Of a stretch of 64,000 nucleotides of DNA, positions 26,382-36,347 are shown one piece after another. Numbering within the stretch: position 1 is the first letter of the stretch; each line of letters opens with the position of its first letter. Made by a program: the position numbers and the translations under genes. This DNA comes from Paenibacillaceae bacterium (GTDB taxonomy: Bacteria > Bacillota > Bacilli > Paenibacillales > Paenibacillaceae): contig REGQ01000064.1 of assembly GCA_004134985.1 (NCBI GenBank), positions 310,001-374,000 of the forward strand, read 5' to 3'. The notes under the pieces were generated by a model. The model saw nothing but the letters and a program-made list of their open reading frames with translations, searched no databases and was not told the origin of the DNA.

Positions 26382-28217
26382 TCATTCTTTTAGTTGTCTC
26401 TCTAGGGCATTAATCTCAGTAAAAATTTGTGCTGCCAGCAATGGGTCTCCTGAACGTTCGGCACGCACCCATTCTTCCTTGCGCCGCTCTAAAGTCCGCA
26501 GCTGTCGCTCCCGCTGAATAACGATAATATAACGATCAAGCAGTTGCGGATCTAATGGGGAGTTGTCATCCATCATTAGAATCGCAGCGGCAGCCCGCTC
26601 GAGACGGTCGTCCTGCAATGTTGCGATAAACCGGCTAACATCCGGATCATTGCCTTGCGCATAATAAGCGTATAAATAAGCAGCGAGCGCTGCGTGATCC
26701 TCAACCACAAACGCCTCTCCAAGCTTCTGATAAACAGTGTCCGCCACTTCGGCATCCTGAATCATCACATACAGCAGATGACGCTCAGCCTTATGGTAGG
26801 CAGGCAGAACTGTCGGAGGCATTTTTGACGGGCGTTTTTCATTCATACCATTATTCCACGAAATGGCGTTATTATCCCTCGCCGGCTTCATTTTTTCCAA
26901 CTGATTGCGAATTTCGTTGCATTCCTGTTTTAGAGAATCCAGCGAAATATCGTCAAACTCAAGTGCGAGCTCTTTCAGATAAAATTCCCGTTCAATTCCG
27001 GATTCAAGCGGGGCAATCATCTTGACAGCCTCGACCAGATAGTTTTTACGTCCTTCTTCTTCTAGCTTATGGCTTTTTTTCAGATATATAAGTCTAAATT
27101 TCATGGCTGAAACAGCATTTTCCAGCAGACCCTGAGTAAAAGCCGGGCCCCCTCTTGACGTGATGTATTCATCCGGATCCATGCCTTGCGGAAGCAATGC
27201 CACCGTCGAATTGATTTTGGCTTTTTCCAGCATCGGGATTGTTTTGAGCGCTGCAGCTTGTCCCGCATCATCACCGTCATAGCAAATGATAACCTCTGCT
27301 GCATTACGTCGGATAATTTCAACGTGCTCTTCCGTGAGTGCAGTGCCCATGGTCGCTACCCCGTTGTGGACGCCAGCCTCCCACGACTTGATCACATCCA
27401 TATAGCCTTCAAATAAAACCAACCGCCCCGTTTTACGAATATGCGGTCTTGCCTGATGAAAATTGTACAAGCTTCTACCTTTATTGAAAAGCATCGTTTC
27501 CGGTGAGTTCAAGTATTTGGGCTGTCCGTCATCCATGATCCGTCCAGCAAATGCAATTACTTTTCCCTCACGGCTCCACAGCGGGAAGATGATGCGGTTG
27601 CGAAACCGATCCACATATCCGCTGCCATCGTTTTTGGCTGATAACAGCCCGCCTTTTTCCATCAACGACAAATCGTAATCCCTGCGCGCTAGAAAGTTCG
27701 TTAAGGTATCCCAACGATCTGGCGCAAAGCCAATTTGAAACTGTTCAATAAGTTTGTCGGACAGCCCTCTGGAACGAAGATATTCCTTGGCCGTTCTCCC
27801 AAACTCCGTATTGCCGAGCAGGTAGTGATAAAACTTGGCTGCATATTCATGAGCCGCCTGCACGGTATCTCGTTCACGCTGCGCCGCGGTTGACCCTGGA
27901 GAGGTCTGCTGCTGTGTCCAGGTCACCGGAATTCCGGCATCTTCCGCAAGGACACGAACTGCCTCCGGGAAGGAGTATCCCTCGGTCTCCGCTACGAACT
28001 TGATAACATCGCCGCCTTGACCGCACCCATAGCAATGAAAAATCTGCTTTTCGGGCGTCACGGTAAAGGAAGGCGTTTTTTCCGAGTGAAAGGGACATAA
28101 TCCCTTCATATACTTGCCCTGCTTCGTAAGGTGAACGTACCTGCCGACCGTCTCCACAATATCATGGTGTTTTAGCACTGCTTGGATAACTTCATCCGGA
28201 ATCATGCTGCCAGTCAT
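26382..28217 (-). CDS. dnaG: DNA primase DnaG
   Basis: Makes RNA primers at the replication fork. Seen: the N-terminal CHC2 zinc finger (CPFHSEKTPSFTVTPEKQ followed by CYGCG), the polymerase core, and TOPRIM motifs LVLFEGYMDVIKSWEAG and VIICYDGDDAGQAA. A C-terminal helicase-binding region follows from about residue 470. 611 aa with the ATG at 28215-28217, 8 nt after AAAGGTG; frames open further upstream are ignored. Confidence 0.97.
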   Translation of the reverse strand: MTGSMIPDEVIQAVLKHHDIVETVGRYVHLTKQGKYMKGLCPFHSEKTPSFTVTPEKQIFHCYGCGQGGDVIKFVAETEGYSFPEAVRVLAEDAGIPVTWTQQQTSPGSTAAQRERDTVQAAHEYAAKFYHYLLGNTEFGRTAKEYLRSRGLSDKLIEQFQIGFAPDRWDTLTNFLARRDYDLSLMEKGGLLSAKNDGSGYVDRFRNRIIFPLWSREGKVIAFAGRIMDDGQPKYLNSPETMLFNKGRSLYNFHQARPHIRKTGRLVLFEGYMDVIKSWEAGVHNGVATMGTALTEEHVEIIRRNAAEVIICYDGDDAGQAAALKTIPMLEKAKINSTVALLPQGMDPDEYITSRGGPAFTQGLLENAVSAMKFRLIYLKKSHKLEEEGRKNYLVEAVKMIAPLESGIEREFYLKELALEFDDISLDSLKQECNEIRNQLEKMKPARDNNAISWNNGMNEKRPSKMPPTVLPAYHKAERHLLYVMIQDAEVADTVYQKLGEAFVVEDHAALAAYLYAYYAQGNDPDVSRFIATLQDDRLERAAAAILMMDDNSPLDPQLLDRYIIVIQRERQLRTLERRKEEWVRAERSGDPLLAAQIFTEINALERQLKE

Positions 28218-28264
28218 TTTCATCACCTTTATCCAAAATAACACGTAATACTATTCGCTATGAC

Positions 28265-28702
28265 TCATTCAACTTCCTGCCAATCCGTTAAAACTTTTGT
28301 CAGCTTTTGTTGAAAGCGGCGACGATCCTCCTCTGTCATCGCACGTGGCCCCTTTGCACGGCCTCCGCTTCTGCGCAGTTTCGAAAGTTCATGCCTCCGC
28401 TCCATCAGGAAATCAATGGTGGAATCATCATATTGCTGGCCGCGATTGGATAATGCAATTGCACCTCTGGCCAGGGCAATCGTCGCTAGCCCGAAATCTT
28501 GTGTAATGACAATATCCCCGCGCTTAACACGGTTCGAAATATACAGGTCAACCGATTGGTCCCCGCGATCTACTTGAATGACCTCTACGCCTTCCTCTGC
28601 CTGCAGCCGGTGATCGTACGAAGCGACCATCAGCACGGGAGCGCCAAACGCTCGGGCAACAACCGTTATCTCATGCTTGACCGGGCAGGCGTCGCCATCC
28701 AC
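28265..28702 (-). CDS. yqxD: UPF0178/DUF188 family protein (YqxD/YaiI), start uncertain
   Basis: Small PIN-like protein of unknown role. Seen: VDGDACPVKHEITVVARAF, VASYDHRLQAEEGVEVIQVD, the motif DIVITQDFGLATIALARGAIALSNRGQQYD, and the conserved RRSGGRAKGPRAMTEEDRRRF. The first usual start codon is the GTG at 28700-28702. It would remove the first beta strand, because family members have 5-9 residues before VDADACP. The frame runs on upstream (GYIPTII before VDGDACP) with only ATT or ATA as possible starts. An out-of-frame ATGATGCTATAG lies there after AGGTG. Either a rare start is used (near 28715-28726) or an indel has hit the 5' end. It lies between yqfL and dnaG as in B. subtilis. Confidence 0.8.
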   Translation of the reverse strand: MDGDACPVKHEITVVARAFGAPVLMVASYDHRLQAEEGVEVIQVDRGDQSVDLYISNRVKRGDIVITQDFGLATIALARGAIALSNRGQQYDDSTIDFLMERRHELSKLRRSGGRAKGPRAMTEEDRRRFQQKLTKVLTDWQEVE

Positions 28703-28814
28703 AATTATCGTTGGAATATAGCCTATAGCATCATCACCTGGTTTCTCGTTAAGTTCCGTAATACTATATACGATGAAAAATCATGAATTCCTGCTCAATT
28801 CACTCATAAATCCT

Positions 28815-28852
28815 GAATTTCGTTATTTTTTTGTCGAAACAACTCGAAATTC
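28815..28852. repeat. Inverted repeat between yqfL and yqxD
   Basis: GAATTTCG (28815-28822) and CGAAATTC (28845-28852) flank a 22-bp loop that itself holds a T-run on the plus strand. It lies directly after the yqfL stop; possible weak terminator or operator. Confidence 0.4.
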
Positions 28853-28853
28853 G

Positions 28854-29669
28854 CTATTTTCGCATATGTTCCATTACCAAACTGGCAGTTTCTTCCACCG
28901 CACGATGAGATACATCAATGACAACACAACCGATTCGCTTCATAATCTCGCCAGCGTAGGCAAGCTCCCGTTCGATCCGTTCGTTTGTCGCGTAAGCGGC
29001 ACTTCCCGGCAAACCAAGCGCCTTCAGACGCTCCTTGCGAATGACATTTAAATAGTGGGTGTCAATTGTAAGTCCGATCACCTTTTTCGGCGGAAGTGTG
29101 AACAGCTCATCCGGCGGTTTCACCTCAGGGAACAGCGGCACATTGGCAACCTTGTACTTGCGGTGCGCCAGGTACATCGAGAGCGGTGTCTTGGACGTTC
29201 GCGATACTCCAACGAGCACAATATCCGCCTTGAGAACACCGCTGGTATCTTTTGCATCATCATAACGAACCGCAAACTCCACAGCCTCTACTTTGCGGAA
29301 ATAGTCTTCATCCAGCACATGGTTTAATCCGGGCTCATGCCTTGAGGGTCTTCCGATGCTCTTCTCAAGATTATCAATGAGCGGACCCAGCAGATCAATT
29401 GCGACAACTTCATACTTGACACTGAGCGTGTTCATGCATTCTCGCAATTGGGGAATAACCAGTGTATACAGAATGATCGCTTTCAGGCTGCGCGCCTGCT
29501 CCATCACTTTTACCAGCGATTCCTCATTCTGAATAAACGATACTCGCCGAATGTCCGCATAGACGGGATGAAACTGTGCGACAGCAGCACGAACGACAAG
29601 TTCACCGGTATCACCGGCTGAATCCGAGACGACAAAAATAACGACATCCGATTTCAATGATTTAACCAT
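28854..29669 (-). CDS. yqfL: PPDK / PEP synthase regulatory kinase-phosphorylase (YqfL, DUF299)
   Basis: Bifunctional serine/threonine kinase and Pi-dependent phosphorylase that switches pyruvate phosphate dikinase or PEP synthase. Seen: start VVIFVVSDSAGDTGELVVRA; the P-loop-like GVSRTSKTPLSMYLAHRKYKVANVPLFPEV; and LPPKKVIGLTIDTHYLNVIRKERLKALGL. 271 aa, normal. AGGAGG precedes the ATG. In B. subtilis the same gene follows ccpN; here it follows glyS directly, 54 bp away. Confidence 0.93.
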   Translation of the reverse strand: MVKSLKSDVVIFVVSDSAGDTGELVVRAAVAQFHPVYADIRRVSFIQNEESLVKVMEQARSLKAIILYTLVIPQLRECMNTLSVKYEVVAIDLLGPLIDNLEKSIGRPSRHEPGLNHVLDEDYFRKVEAVEFAVRYDDAKDTSGVLKADIVLVGVSRTSKTPLSMYLAHRKYKVANVPLFPEVKPPDELFTLPPKKVIGLTIDTHYLNVIRKERLKALGLPGSAAYATNERIERELAYAGEIMKRIGCVVIDVSHRAVEETASLVMEHMRK

Positions 29670-29723
29670 GTCTTTGCCTCCTGTTGCCCGGCTGCCGCCG
29701 AGGTTTCGTATTAAGCGATGCCG

Positions 29724-31805
29724 TTACCAAACGAGCTTAGCAAAGTCCGCGGAACGAGAAACTTCTTTGGACAAATCAGCAAGCAATGCGAGGCGATTGG
29801 CACGTATCGCATCATCTTCAGCCATAACCATGACGCTATCGAAGAAGGACGTAATATCCACTCGCAAAGCGGCCAGCCGATCCAGTGCCTCAGCCGCGTT
29901 CCCCTGGGTCAGCGCTTGTTCAAATTGCGGCTTTGTTTCCTGCCAGCGCTCATAGAGACGCTGTTCCGCAGCTTCAACCAGCAATGCAGGATTGACAGCT
30001 TGACTATCTGCTTTGGCCGCCAAATTCGCTACCCGGTTAAAAGCTTCAACAACAAGCTTGAACTCCGCTCGATCCGTACCGCTCACGCGGGCGAACAGGG
30101 CTGAAGCACGCTCCACTGTCAGACGGAGGTCATCGTAGCCTGACGCCATGACCGCATCGGCTACATCGTAGCGCACACCGTTCTCGCTCAATACATTTTT
30201 CACGCGCAGTGCAAAGAAATCATACAGTTCTTTACGTATTTCATCCCGATTCCGTTTCAGAGAACGCTGTTCATGGACATCAAGCGCCAAATCGAACAAC
30301 ACGCCGAGCGGCAGCGCCATGCCGTGGGAAATAATGACCTGCACAATTCCGGCTGCTTGTCTGCGCAGCGCATACGGGTCCTGAGAACCGGTCGGAATGA
30401 TGCCGATGGAGAAGCAACCGGCAATGGTATCGATTTTGTCGGCAAGACTGACGATAGCACCGACGATGGATGCAGGTGCGCGCTCACCGGCAAACCGCGG
30501 CTGGTAATGTTCAAAAACCGCCTTCGCAACTGCCTCGCGCTCACCGGCCTTGCGTGCGTAATCTTCACCCATAATGCCTTGCAGTTCCGGAAACTCATAT
30601 ACCATTTGCGTAACCAGATCGAATTTACAAATATCAGCCGCGCGGCTAACATCGGATGCTGCTTCGCTGTCTATTGCGAGTGCAGCAGCAATCCGGTCGG
30701 CAATCGCTCGTATACGCGCGACTTTATCAGATAATGTACCCAATTCCTCATGGTAAACAATCGATTCAAGTTTAAGAAGCGCATCCTGGATCGCGAGCTT
30801 CTGATCCTCCGCGTAGAAAAACTTGGCGTCAGACAACCGGGCGCGCAGCACCTTCTCGTTGCCTTTGGCTACCTGCTCGATCGCTGCGCGGTTGCCGTTG
30901 CGAACCGTTACGAAATAAGGCAGCAGTGCTCCCTCATTGTCCATGACCGGGAAGTAACGCTGGTGCTCACGCATGGAAGTGATCAGTGCCTCCTGAGGAA
31001 TGTCCAGGAAGGATGAATCAAAACCGCCGCTCAATACACTTGGCGTTTCGACAAGGAAGAGAACTTCTTCCAGCAAATCTTCTTTCACAGCAATATTCCA
31101 GCCGCGTTCCTTGGCCAGTTCATTGATCTGTGCGACGATCAGTTGTTCACGCTCATTGACATCGACAATAACCTGCTGCCCACGGAGCAATTCCACATAG
31201 TTGGCCGGCTCGTCAATGACCGTATCCTGCCCCAAAAAGCGATGGCCGCGCGTTATGTTGCCCGCCTGGACGTCGGTAATCTGCAACGGAATAATAGCCG
31301 TCCCAAACAAAGCGACCATCCAGCGGATCGGCCGTACAAACCGCAGCTCATGCGCTCCCCATCTCATGTTTTTCGGGAAAGACATTCCGAAAACGATAGA
31401 ACGAAGACCCTCGGGAAGTACAGAGATCGTATCCGTTCCCAAGCTGCTTTTATTAGCATAGACATATTCCACGCCTTGCAGCTCTTTGAAAAACAACTGC
31501 TCTGGCTCCACACCCTGGCTGCGTGCGAACCCAAGCGCTGCCTTGCTCCATGCGCCCTGATCATCAAGCGCGATTTTGCGGGAAGGCCCTTTGACTTCCT
31601 CATGTACATCTGTTTGCACCTCGGCTGCTTCGCGCACCAGCACAGCAAGCCGGCGCGGTGTTGCATAGGCCTCAATGCTGCCATACGAAATCCGCTCATC
31701 ATCTAGCCACTTGGCTGTTTTGTCTTTCAGTTGATTCATCGCCGCACGGACAAAACGGGCCGGCACCTCTTCCAAACCGATTTCAAACAACAGATCCTTA
31801 GCCAT
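29724..31805 (-). CDS. glyS: Glycyl-tRNA synthetase beta subunit
   Basis: Larger subunit of the alpha2beta2 glycyl-tRNA synthetase; it binds tRNA. Seen: the family start [24 protein letters not shown]; central [28 protein letters not shown]-like region [17 protein letters not shown]; and [21 protein letters not shown]. An anticodon-binding-type C-terminal domain ends in [18 protein letters not shown]. 693 aa, full length. It overlaps glyQ by 8 bp, so translation is coupled. Confidence 0.97.
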   Translation of the reverse strand: MAKDLLFEIGLEEVPARFVRAAMNQLKDKTAKWLDDERISYGSIEAYATPRRLAVLVREAAEVQTDVHEEVKGPSRKIALDDQGAWSKAALGFARSQGVEPEQLFFKELQGVEYVYANKSSLGTDTISVLPEGLRSIVFGMSFPKNMRWGAHELRFVRPIRWMVALFGTAIIPLQITDVQAGNITRGHRFLGQDTVIDEPANYVELLRGQQVIVDVNEREQLIVAQINELAKERGWNIAVKEDLLEEVLFLVETPSVLSGGFDSSFLDIPQEALITSMREHQRYFPVMDNEGALLPYFVTVRNGNRAAIEQVAKGNEKVLRARLSDAKFFYAEDQKLAIQDALLKLESIVYHEELGTLSDKVARIRAIADRIAAALAIDSEAASDVSRAADICKFDLVTQMVYEFPELQGIMGEDYARKAGEREAVAKAVFEHYQPRFAGERAPASIVGAIVSLADKIDTIAGCFSIGIIPTGSQDPYALRRQAAGIVQVIISHGMALPLGVLFDLALDVHEQRSLKRNRDEIRKELYDFFALRVKNVLSENGVRYDVADAVMASGYDDLRLTVERASALFARVSGTDRAEFKLVVEAFNRVANLAAKADSQAVNPALLVEAAEQRLYERWQETKPQFEQALTQGNAAEALDRLAALRVDITSFFDSVMVMAEDDAIRANRLALLADLSKEVSRSADFAKLVW

Positions 31806-32685
31806 GCTGCTTCTCCCCTTTCTTCAACAATGGGAATCCAAGCCGTTCCCGCTCCTGCAAGTAGGTTGCTGCACAATCACGCGCCAAATTGCGGACACGC
31901 ATAATGTATCCTGTACGCTCCGTCACGCTGATGGCCCCTCTGGCGTCCAGCAAGTTGAACGAATGCGAGCACTTCAGCACATAGTCATAGGCCGGAAAAA
32001 CAAGACCTTGGTCCATCGTCTTGCGCGCTTCCTCCTCAAACATAGTAAACAGCGAAAACAGCATTGCCGTATCAGACGTTTCGAAAGTATATTTGGAATG
32101 CTCATATTCCGGCTGCTTGAACACATCCCCATAAGTGATGCCTTCCACCCATTCCAGATCAAAAACGTTTTCCTTATCCTGAATATAGGAAGCAAGGCGC
32201 TCGATACCGTAAGTAATCTCTACAGCAACCGGTGAGGCGTCAATACCGCCAACCTGCTGGAAATACGTAAACTGGGTAATTTCCATGCCATCAAGCCACA
32301 CTTCCCAGCCAAGCCCCCACGCGCCGAGCGTTGGCGCCTCCCAGTTGTCCTCAACAAACCGGATATCATGCTCAAGCGGATCGATTCCAAGTTGCTTGAG
32401 GCTTTCGAGATACAGCTCCTGTATGTTGTCCGGCGAAGGCTTCATGATAACTTGGAATTGATGATGCTGGTAGAGACGGTTCGGATTTTCCCCATAGCGT
32501 CCGTCAGCGGGACGCCTGGACGGTTCCACATAAGCCACATTCCATGGTTCAGGGCCAATGGAGCGCAGGAACGTCATAGGATTCATTGTTCCCGCGCCTT
32601 TTTCAGTATCATAAGGCTGAACGACAATACAGTTTTGCTGCGCCCAGAACTGCTGCAGCGTCAGAATCATGGTTTGTAAATTCAT
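31798..32685 (-). CDS. glyQ: Glycyl-tRNA synthetase alpha subunit
   Basis: Catalytic class II subunit that activates glycine. Seen: [94 protein letters not shown], and C-terminal [30 protein letters not shown]. 295 aa. AAGGAG precedes the ATG. Expression is very likely set by the T-box leader at 32783-33010. Confidence 0.97.
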   Translation of the reverse strand: MNLQTMILTLQQFWAQQNCIVVQPYDTEKGAGTMNPMTFLRSIGPEPWNVAYVEPSRRPADGRYGENPNRLYQHHQFQVIMKPSPDNIQELYLESLKQLGIDPLEHDIRFVEDNWEAPTLGAWGLGWEVWLDGMEITQFTYFQQVGGIDASPVAVEITYGIERLASYIQDKENVFDLEWVEGITYGDVFKQPEYEHSKYTFETSDTAMLFSLFTMFEEEARKTMDQGLVFPAYDYVLKCSHSFNLLDARGAISVTERTGYIMRVRNLARDCAATYLQERERLGFPLLKKGEKQHG

Positions 32686-32782
32686 GAAAACACACTCCTT
32701 ATATTCATCAACTTGGGCATCGGCTTCGTCGCGTATACGCTGCGTCGTCCGATTCGATCAAAGCCGCCGGCCATAGGACAAC

Positions 32783-33010
32783 AAAAAAACCCGTCTCTAC
32801 GTCTGGCGACAGACGTAGGGACGGGAGTTCATCCCGCGGTTCCACCCTACTTGGCTTCCTAATCTATAGAAAACCCGCTTTTGTTTAACCTGCTACTTGC
32901 GACTCCGGAGCGCCGTTTCACCGTTGGCATTGCCCGGGCTTGCACTATTCCCGGCTCGCTGTCAATTGCAAAGCTTCAATGGCTACTATCTCCATCACTG
33001 TCAGTTATAT
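32783..33010 (-). promoter_or_regulatory. T-box riboswitch leader of glyQS
   Basis: The invariant T-box sequence AGGGTGGAACCGCGGG occurs on the minus strand at 32833-32848. It is followed by a strong terminator hairpin (32790-32825; CCCGTC and CTACGTCT arms) and a run of seven T. Upstream lies a long structured Stem I region that includes a GGTGAAA loop-like element. Uncharged tRNA-Gly should stabilise the antiterminator and switch on glyQS. I could not assign the specifier codon with certainty. Confidence 0.93.
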
Positions 33011-33018
33011 AGTACACT

Positions 33019-33047
33019 ATCATAAGGCTGATTCAGTTATTTGTCAA
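33019..33047 (-). promoter_or_regulatory. Sigma-A promoter of the glyQS T-box transcript
   Basis: On the minus strand: a perfect TTGACA (33042-33047), a 17-bp spacer, TATGAT (33019-33024). It overlaps the 3' end of recO, whose stop is at 33033-33035. Confidence 0.8.
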
Positions 33048-33782
33048 CTGATCCAATTGATCCAGAAATGACCTTGATTTGAGCTTTAGACCCAAATGAG
33101 TGTCCATCAGCTTTCTCATTCCAATTTTCAGCGCCTGCCTGGTTTCTTTGCGAACCTGAATTTCCCCTAGCCGCCTCAAATCCATTTGTTTGAATACCCG
33201 CATCAGTTTAATTGCACCTTCGCCAAGGGCCAAATGCTCCGGGTCTTTCATTAGACACCGTTTGCAGAGTACACCGCCTGCCCGGAAACTCAGGACAAAA
33301 GGGCCTGACTCTTCCCCGCAGCTAATGCATGCAGACAGCTCTGGTCCGTATCCGGCGGCTTCCAAGATCTTCATTTCAAACAAATGTGTGGTGATCTGCG
33401 GGTCTTTTCCTTCCGCAAGCGCGCCGTAAAGCGCTTTTAGCTGGTTGTACAAGTACGAGCCGGCCTCATTATCCTGCAGCACCCGATCGACAAGTTCAGC
33501 TGTATAAGAAGCATAGGCAGCAAGTTCAAGCGATTCACGAAGAAGATGGTGAGATTCGATAATCTCACCATGCTTCAGTGTGCCGAGTCCGCCTTTTTTG
33601 AAGTAAATAAACTCACCCCAGGTAAATGGCTGTACAAGCGAACCGTAACGGCTTTTCAGTTTTTTGGCGCCTCGAACGATAATGCCTGCCTTGCCGTGGG
33701 TTTCCGTCAAAATCGTTACGATTTTATTGCCTTCCCCGTAATCCATACTGCGGATTACAATACCTTCCACCCGATATTGCAT
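33033..33782 (-). CDS. recO: DNA repair protein RecO
   Basis: Recombination mediator that loads RecA at gaps and anneals SSB-bound strands. Seen: the N-terminal OB fold (YRVEGIVIRSMDYGEGNKIVTILTETHGKAGIIVRGAKKLKSR); the helical middle; and the zinc-binding C-terminal motif CISCGEESG...VLCKRC. About 249 aa with the ATG at 33780-33782 (GGGGGAG upstream); a GTG two codons earlier is possible. Confidence 0.95.
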   Translation of the reverse strand: MQYRVEGIVIRSMDYGEGNKIVTILTETHGKAGIIVRGAKKLKSRYGSLVQPFTWGEFIYFKKGGLGTLKHGEIIESHHLLRESLELAAYASYTAELVDRVLQDNEAGSYLYNQLKALYGALAEGKDPQITTHLFEMKILEAAGYGPELSACISCGEESGPFVLSFRAGGVLCKRCLMKDPEHLALGEGAIKLMRVFKQMDLRRLGEIQVRKETRQALKIGMRKLMDTHLGLKLKSRSFLDQLDQLTNN

Positions 33783-33808
33783 TCTCACTCCCCCACATGC
33801 CCATAACG

Positions 33809-33982
33809 CTAGACCGTACCTTCAGAAGACAGCTCTCCGCTGCCATCAGACGGATCAACCGCAGTTGTTCCCATCCCTACAGCGACGACTTCCTCGACTC
33901 CGATCTGGTTCATTTCCTTGTACAAAAGAAATGATTCAATGCTGCCAGTGTTCAAAAAATAGTTCCACGAAAAATTGCGCAT
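33809..33982 (-). CDS. yqzL: YqzL family small protein
   Basis: A 57-aa protein found by reading between era and recO. It begins MRNFSWNYFLNTGSIESFLL, then YKEMNQIGVEE, which is the YqzL signature FSWNYFLNTGSIxxYLLYKE. The C-terminus is acidic and Ser/Gly-rich. AGGGGAAGGGG precedes the ATG. The position between era and recO is the same as in B. subtilis. Function unknown. Confidence 0.85.
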   Translation of the reverse strand: MRNFSWNYFLNTGSIESFLLYKEMNQIGVEEVVAVGMGTTAVDPSDGSGELSSEGTV

Positions 33983-34097
33983 AGGCTAACCCCTTCCCCT
34001 CACGTAAGTAGAAGTCTTAGGAGATAGCATGCGAAGCTCGTGGACCCGTTATCCGAGTGAAACAAAGGAAAAACTGGGACGAGTTCAGGTCATGACA

Positions 34098-35033
34098 TTA
34101 CAGGTCATTACGAAAGCCCAGGTTTTTCAACACGGATTCACGATTGCGCCAATCTTTTTTTACTTTAACCCATAATTCCAGAAAAGTTCGGGAGCCAAGC
34201 AATCGTTCGATATCAAGACGTGCTTGTTTGCCCACTTCCTTCAACAGCGCGCCTTGCTTGCCGATGACGATCCCCTTCTGAGAGTCGCGCTCCACATAAA
34301 TAACGGCGCCAATCTGCACAACGCCATTGTCCTGCACTTTCATTTGCTCAATTTCCACGGCGATGGAATGTGGAATTTCTTCCCTTGTCAAATGAAGAAT
34401 TTTCTCCCGAATCAACTCCGCGCACACAAACTGCTCGGGATGATCCGTTACCTGGTCGCTCGGATAATACTGCGGGCCTTCCTCCAAATAATCGGTCAGT
34501 TGATCAAGCAGCACCTGGACATTATTGCCTTGGAGCGCTGAGACCGGCACGATTTGGGCAAAATCATACAAATCCTTATACTGGGCAATCAGCGGCAAAA
34601 GCGCTTCAGGATGGATTTTGTCGATTTTGTTAAGTACAAGCACCACTGGCGTTTCCGTTTTCTTCAGCTTTTCAATAATGAAACGGTCGCCGCCCCCTAA
34701 ACCTTCAGAGGCATCGATGAGAAACAGAATGGCGTCAACTTCACTAAGCGCATTATCGGCCGCTTTAATCATATAATCGCCGAGCCGTGAAGTTGGTTTG
34801 TGAATGCCTGGCGTATCCAGAAAGACGATCTGTGCATTATCTTTCGTGTATACTCCATGAATTTTATTGCGTGTCGTTTGCGGTTTATCGGACATAATAG
34901 CAATTTTCTGACCGATAATTTGATTGATCAAAGTTGATTTGCCGACATTCGGTCTGCCGATAATTGCCACAAAACCGGACAGAAATCGATTGTCTTCCTG
35001 AGATTTATTATTCATTATTTCTTGTTGTTCCAC
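34098..35033 (-). CDS. era: GTPase Era
   Basis: 16S rRNA-binding GTPase for 30S maturation. Seen: G1 [16 protein letters not shown], effector [11 protein letters not shown]3 [14 protein letters not shown]4 NKIDKI, G5 SALQGN, and the C-terminal KH domain [20 protein letters not shown]. 311 aa from the GTG at 35031-35033; an ATG six codons later is also possible, since GAAAGGTGG suits neither perfectly. It follows cdd by 25 bp. Confidence 0.96.
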   Translation of the reverse strand: MEQQEIMNNKSQEDNRFLSGFVAIIGRPNVGKSTLINQIIGQKIAIMSDKPQTTRNKIHGVYTKDNAQIVFLDTPGIHKPTSRLGDYMIKAADNALSEVDAILFLIDASEGLGGGDRFIIEKLKKTETPVVLVLNKIDKIHPEALLPLIAQYKDLYDFAQIVPVSALQGNNVQVLLDQLTDYLEEGPQYYPSDQVTDHPEQFVCAELIREKILHLTREEIPHSIAVEIEQMKVQDNGVVQIGAVIYVERDSQKGIVIGKQGALLKEVGKQARLDIERLLGSRTFLELWVKVKKDWRNRESVLKNLGFRNDL

Positions 35034-35058
35034 CTTTCAATGTTGAGAAACAAGCTAG

Positions 35059-35472
35059 CTATTTGTTCAAACTAAAAGCCCCAGGCAGCAATTGCTCGAC
35101 AGTTGATACAGCCCATTCTCCCCGCACATTGCTCATAATAACGGGCATGTCGGGCGGGCACAGCTCCGCCATCACTTGACGGCATACCCCGCAAGGCGTC
35201 AGCGGCTTGTCCGTATCGCCAATAATCGCAATCGCCTTGAAAGAACCGGCAGGCTTGCCATCAGCCACTGCACGGAACAAAGCCGTACGCTCCGCGCAGT
35301 TCGTTGGGCCATAGGCGGCATTTTCCACATTGCAACCCAGATGGATACTGCCTGAGGCATCGAGCAGCGCTGCCCCTACTTTAAATCCGGAATACGGCAC
35401 ATAAGCGTGCTGCCGCACTTCACCTGCAGCAGCAACTAGTCGCTGCTGCTCCTCTGTAAGTTCACCTGACAT
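35059..35472 (-). CDS. cdd: Cytidine deaminase
   Basis: Deaminates cytidine and deoxycytidine in pyrimidine salvage. Seen: YVPYSGFKVGAALL; zinc site CNVENAAYGPTNCAERTALF with the catalytic Glu; and PCGVCRQVMAELCP supplying the other cysteines. 137 aa. It lies between dgkA and era, as in B. subtilis. Confidence 0.96.
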   Translation of the reverse strand: MSGELTEEQQRLVAAAGEVRQHAYVPYSGFKVGAALLDASGSIHLGCNVENAAYGPTNCAERTALFRAVADGKPAGSFKAIAIIGDTDKPLTPCGVCRQVMAELCPPDMPVIMSNVRGEWAVSTVEQLLPGAFSLNK

Positions 35473-35484
35473 ACCCGTTCCCCC

Positions 35485-35847
35485 TTAATATCCGAACCGT
35501 TCAAGCAGCGGCGGACCCAGTATGATCACGCCGATGACTACTGCGCTGACAGCTGCCACAAGCACAGCCGCCGCAGCAGTATCCTTTGCCGCCTTAGCGA
35601 GCGGATGCTGCTGCGGCATCGCCAAATCCACCGTTTTTTCCACTGCCGTATTCACCAATTCAAGCGAGATAACAAGCGTACAGGTCCCGATGAGAAACAG
35701 CCAGTCCACTTTTGAAATCCGGAGTGCGGCAGCAAGTATAATGACCAGTACAGCGGCAACAAGATGCACCTGCATATGTCGCTGTGAGCGGATGGCGAAA
35801 CCAAGTCCCTGCAGCGCAAAGTGAAGATTCCGCACAAACCGTCTCAT
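35485..35847 (-). CDS. dgkA: Undecaprenol/diacylglycerol kinase DgkA
   Basis: Small trimeric membrane kinase; in Gram-positives it mainly phosphorylates undecaprenol. Seen: an amphipathic N-terminus (NLHFALQGLGFAIRSQRHMQVH), three helices, and the signature ISLELVNTAVEKTVDLA with the catalytic Glu, followed by AKAAKDTAAAAVL. 120 aa. The ATG overlaps the ybeY stop (TAATG), so the two are coupled. Confidence 0.93.
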   Translation of the reverse strand: MRRFVRNLHFALQGLGFAIRSQRHMQVHLVAAVLVIILAAALRISKVDWLFLIGTCTLVISLELVNTAVEKTVDLAMPQQHPLAKAAKDTAAAAVLVAAVSAVVIGVIILGPPLLERFGY

Positions 35848-36347
35848 TAGCGATGCAATCCCGCTTGCTGCAACACCGCTTCCTGCCTCGCAGTCATATC
35901 CGCTTCGGCAGCCTCATCCTGATGATCGTAGCCAAGCAGATGCAGGAAACCATGGACGAACAAAAAACCAATTTCCCGCTCCAAGGAATGACCGTATTCC
36001 TCGCTTTGCTCTACAGCGCGGGGAGTAGAAATAATAATATCGCCAAGCATGTCCGCAAACGGATTATCCTCCGGCTCTCCCTCTTCCCCCTCAAACACGA
36101 TGCCATCTTCGCTATCGTCATCCTCCTGCATAGCAAAAGACAATACATCGGTAGGCCGATCGATACCGCGATATTCCTTGTTCAACTGATGAATCTGCTC
36201 ATCATTGACAAAACTCAGCGCAACCTCACCTTCACTCACACCTTCCGCCTCTCCCGCCAGCTGCAGCAATTGCTCCAGCCGCGTAATAAGCGATTCGGGA
36301 ATTTCAATTTCTTCCTGATCATTATTCCATTCCAAACGCAGACTCAT
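35847..36347 (-). CDS. ybeY: Endoribonuclease YbeY
   Basis: Zinc-dependent RNase for rRNA maturation and quality control. Seen: VALSFVNDEQIHQLNKEYRGIDRPTDVLSF and the zinc motif VHGFLHLLGYDHQDEAAEADM (HxxxHxxGYDH). 166 aa. It carries an acidic insert before the zinc motif (QEDDDSEDGIVFEGEEGEPED). Its ATG overlaps the upstream stop as ATGA. Confidence 0.95.
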   Translation of the reverse strand: MSLRLEWNNDQEEIEIPESLITRLEQLLQLAGEAEGVSEGEVALSFVNDEQIHQLNKEYRGIDRPTDVLSFAMQEDDDSEDGIVFEGEEGEPEDNPFADMLGDIIISTPRAVEQSEEYGHSLEREIGFLFVHGFLHLLGYDHQDEAAEADMTARQEAVLQQAGLHR

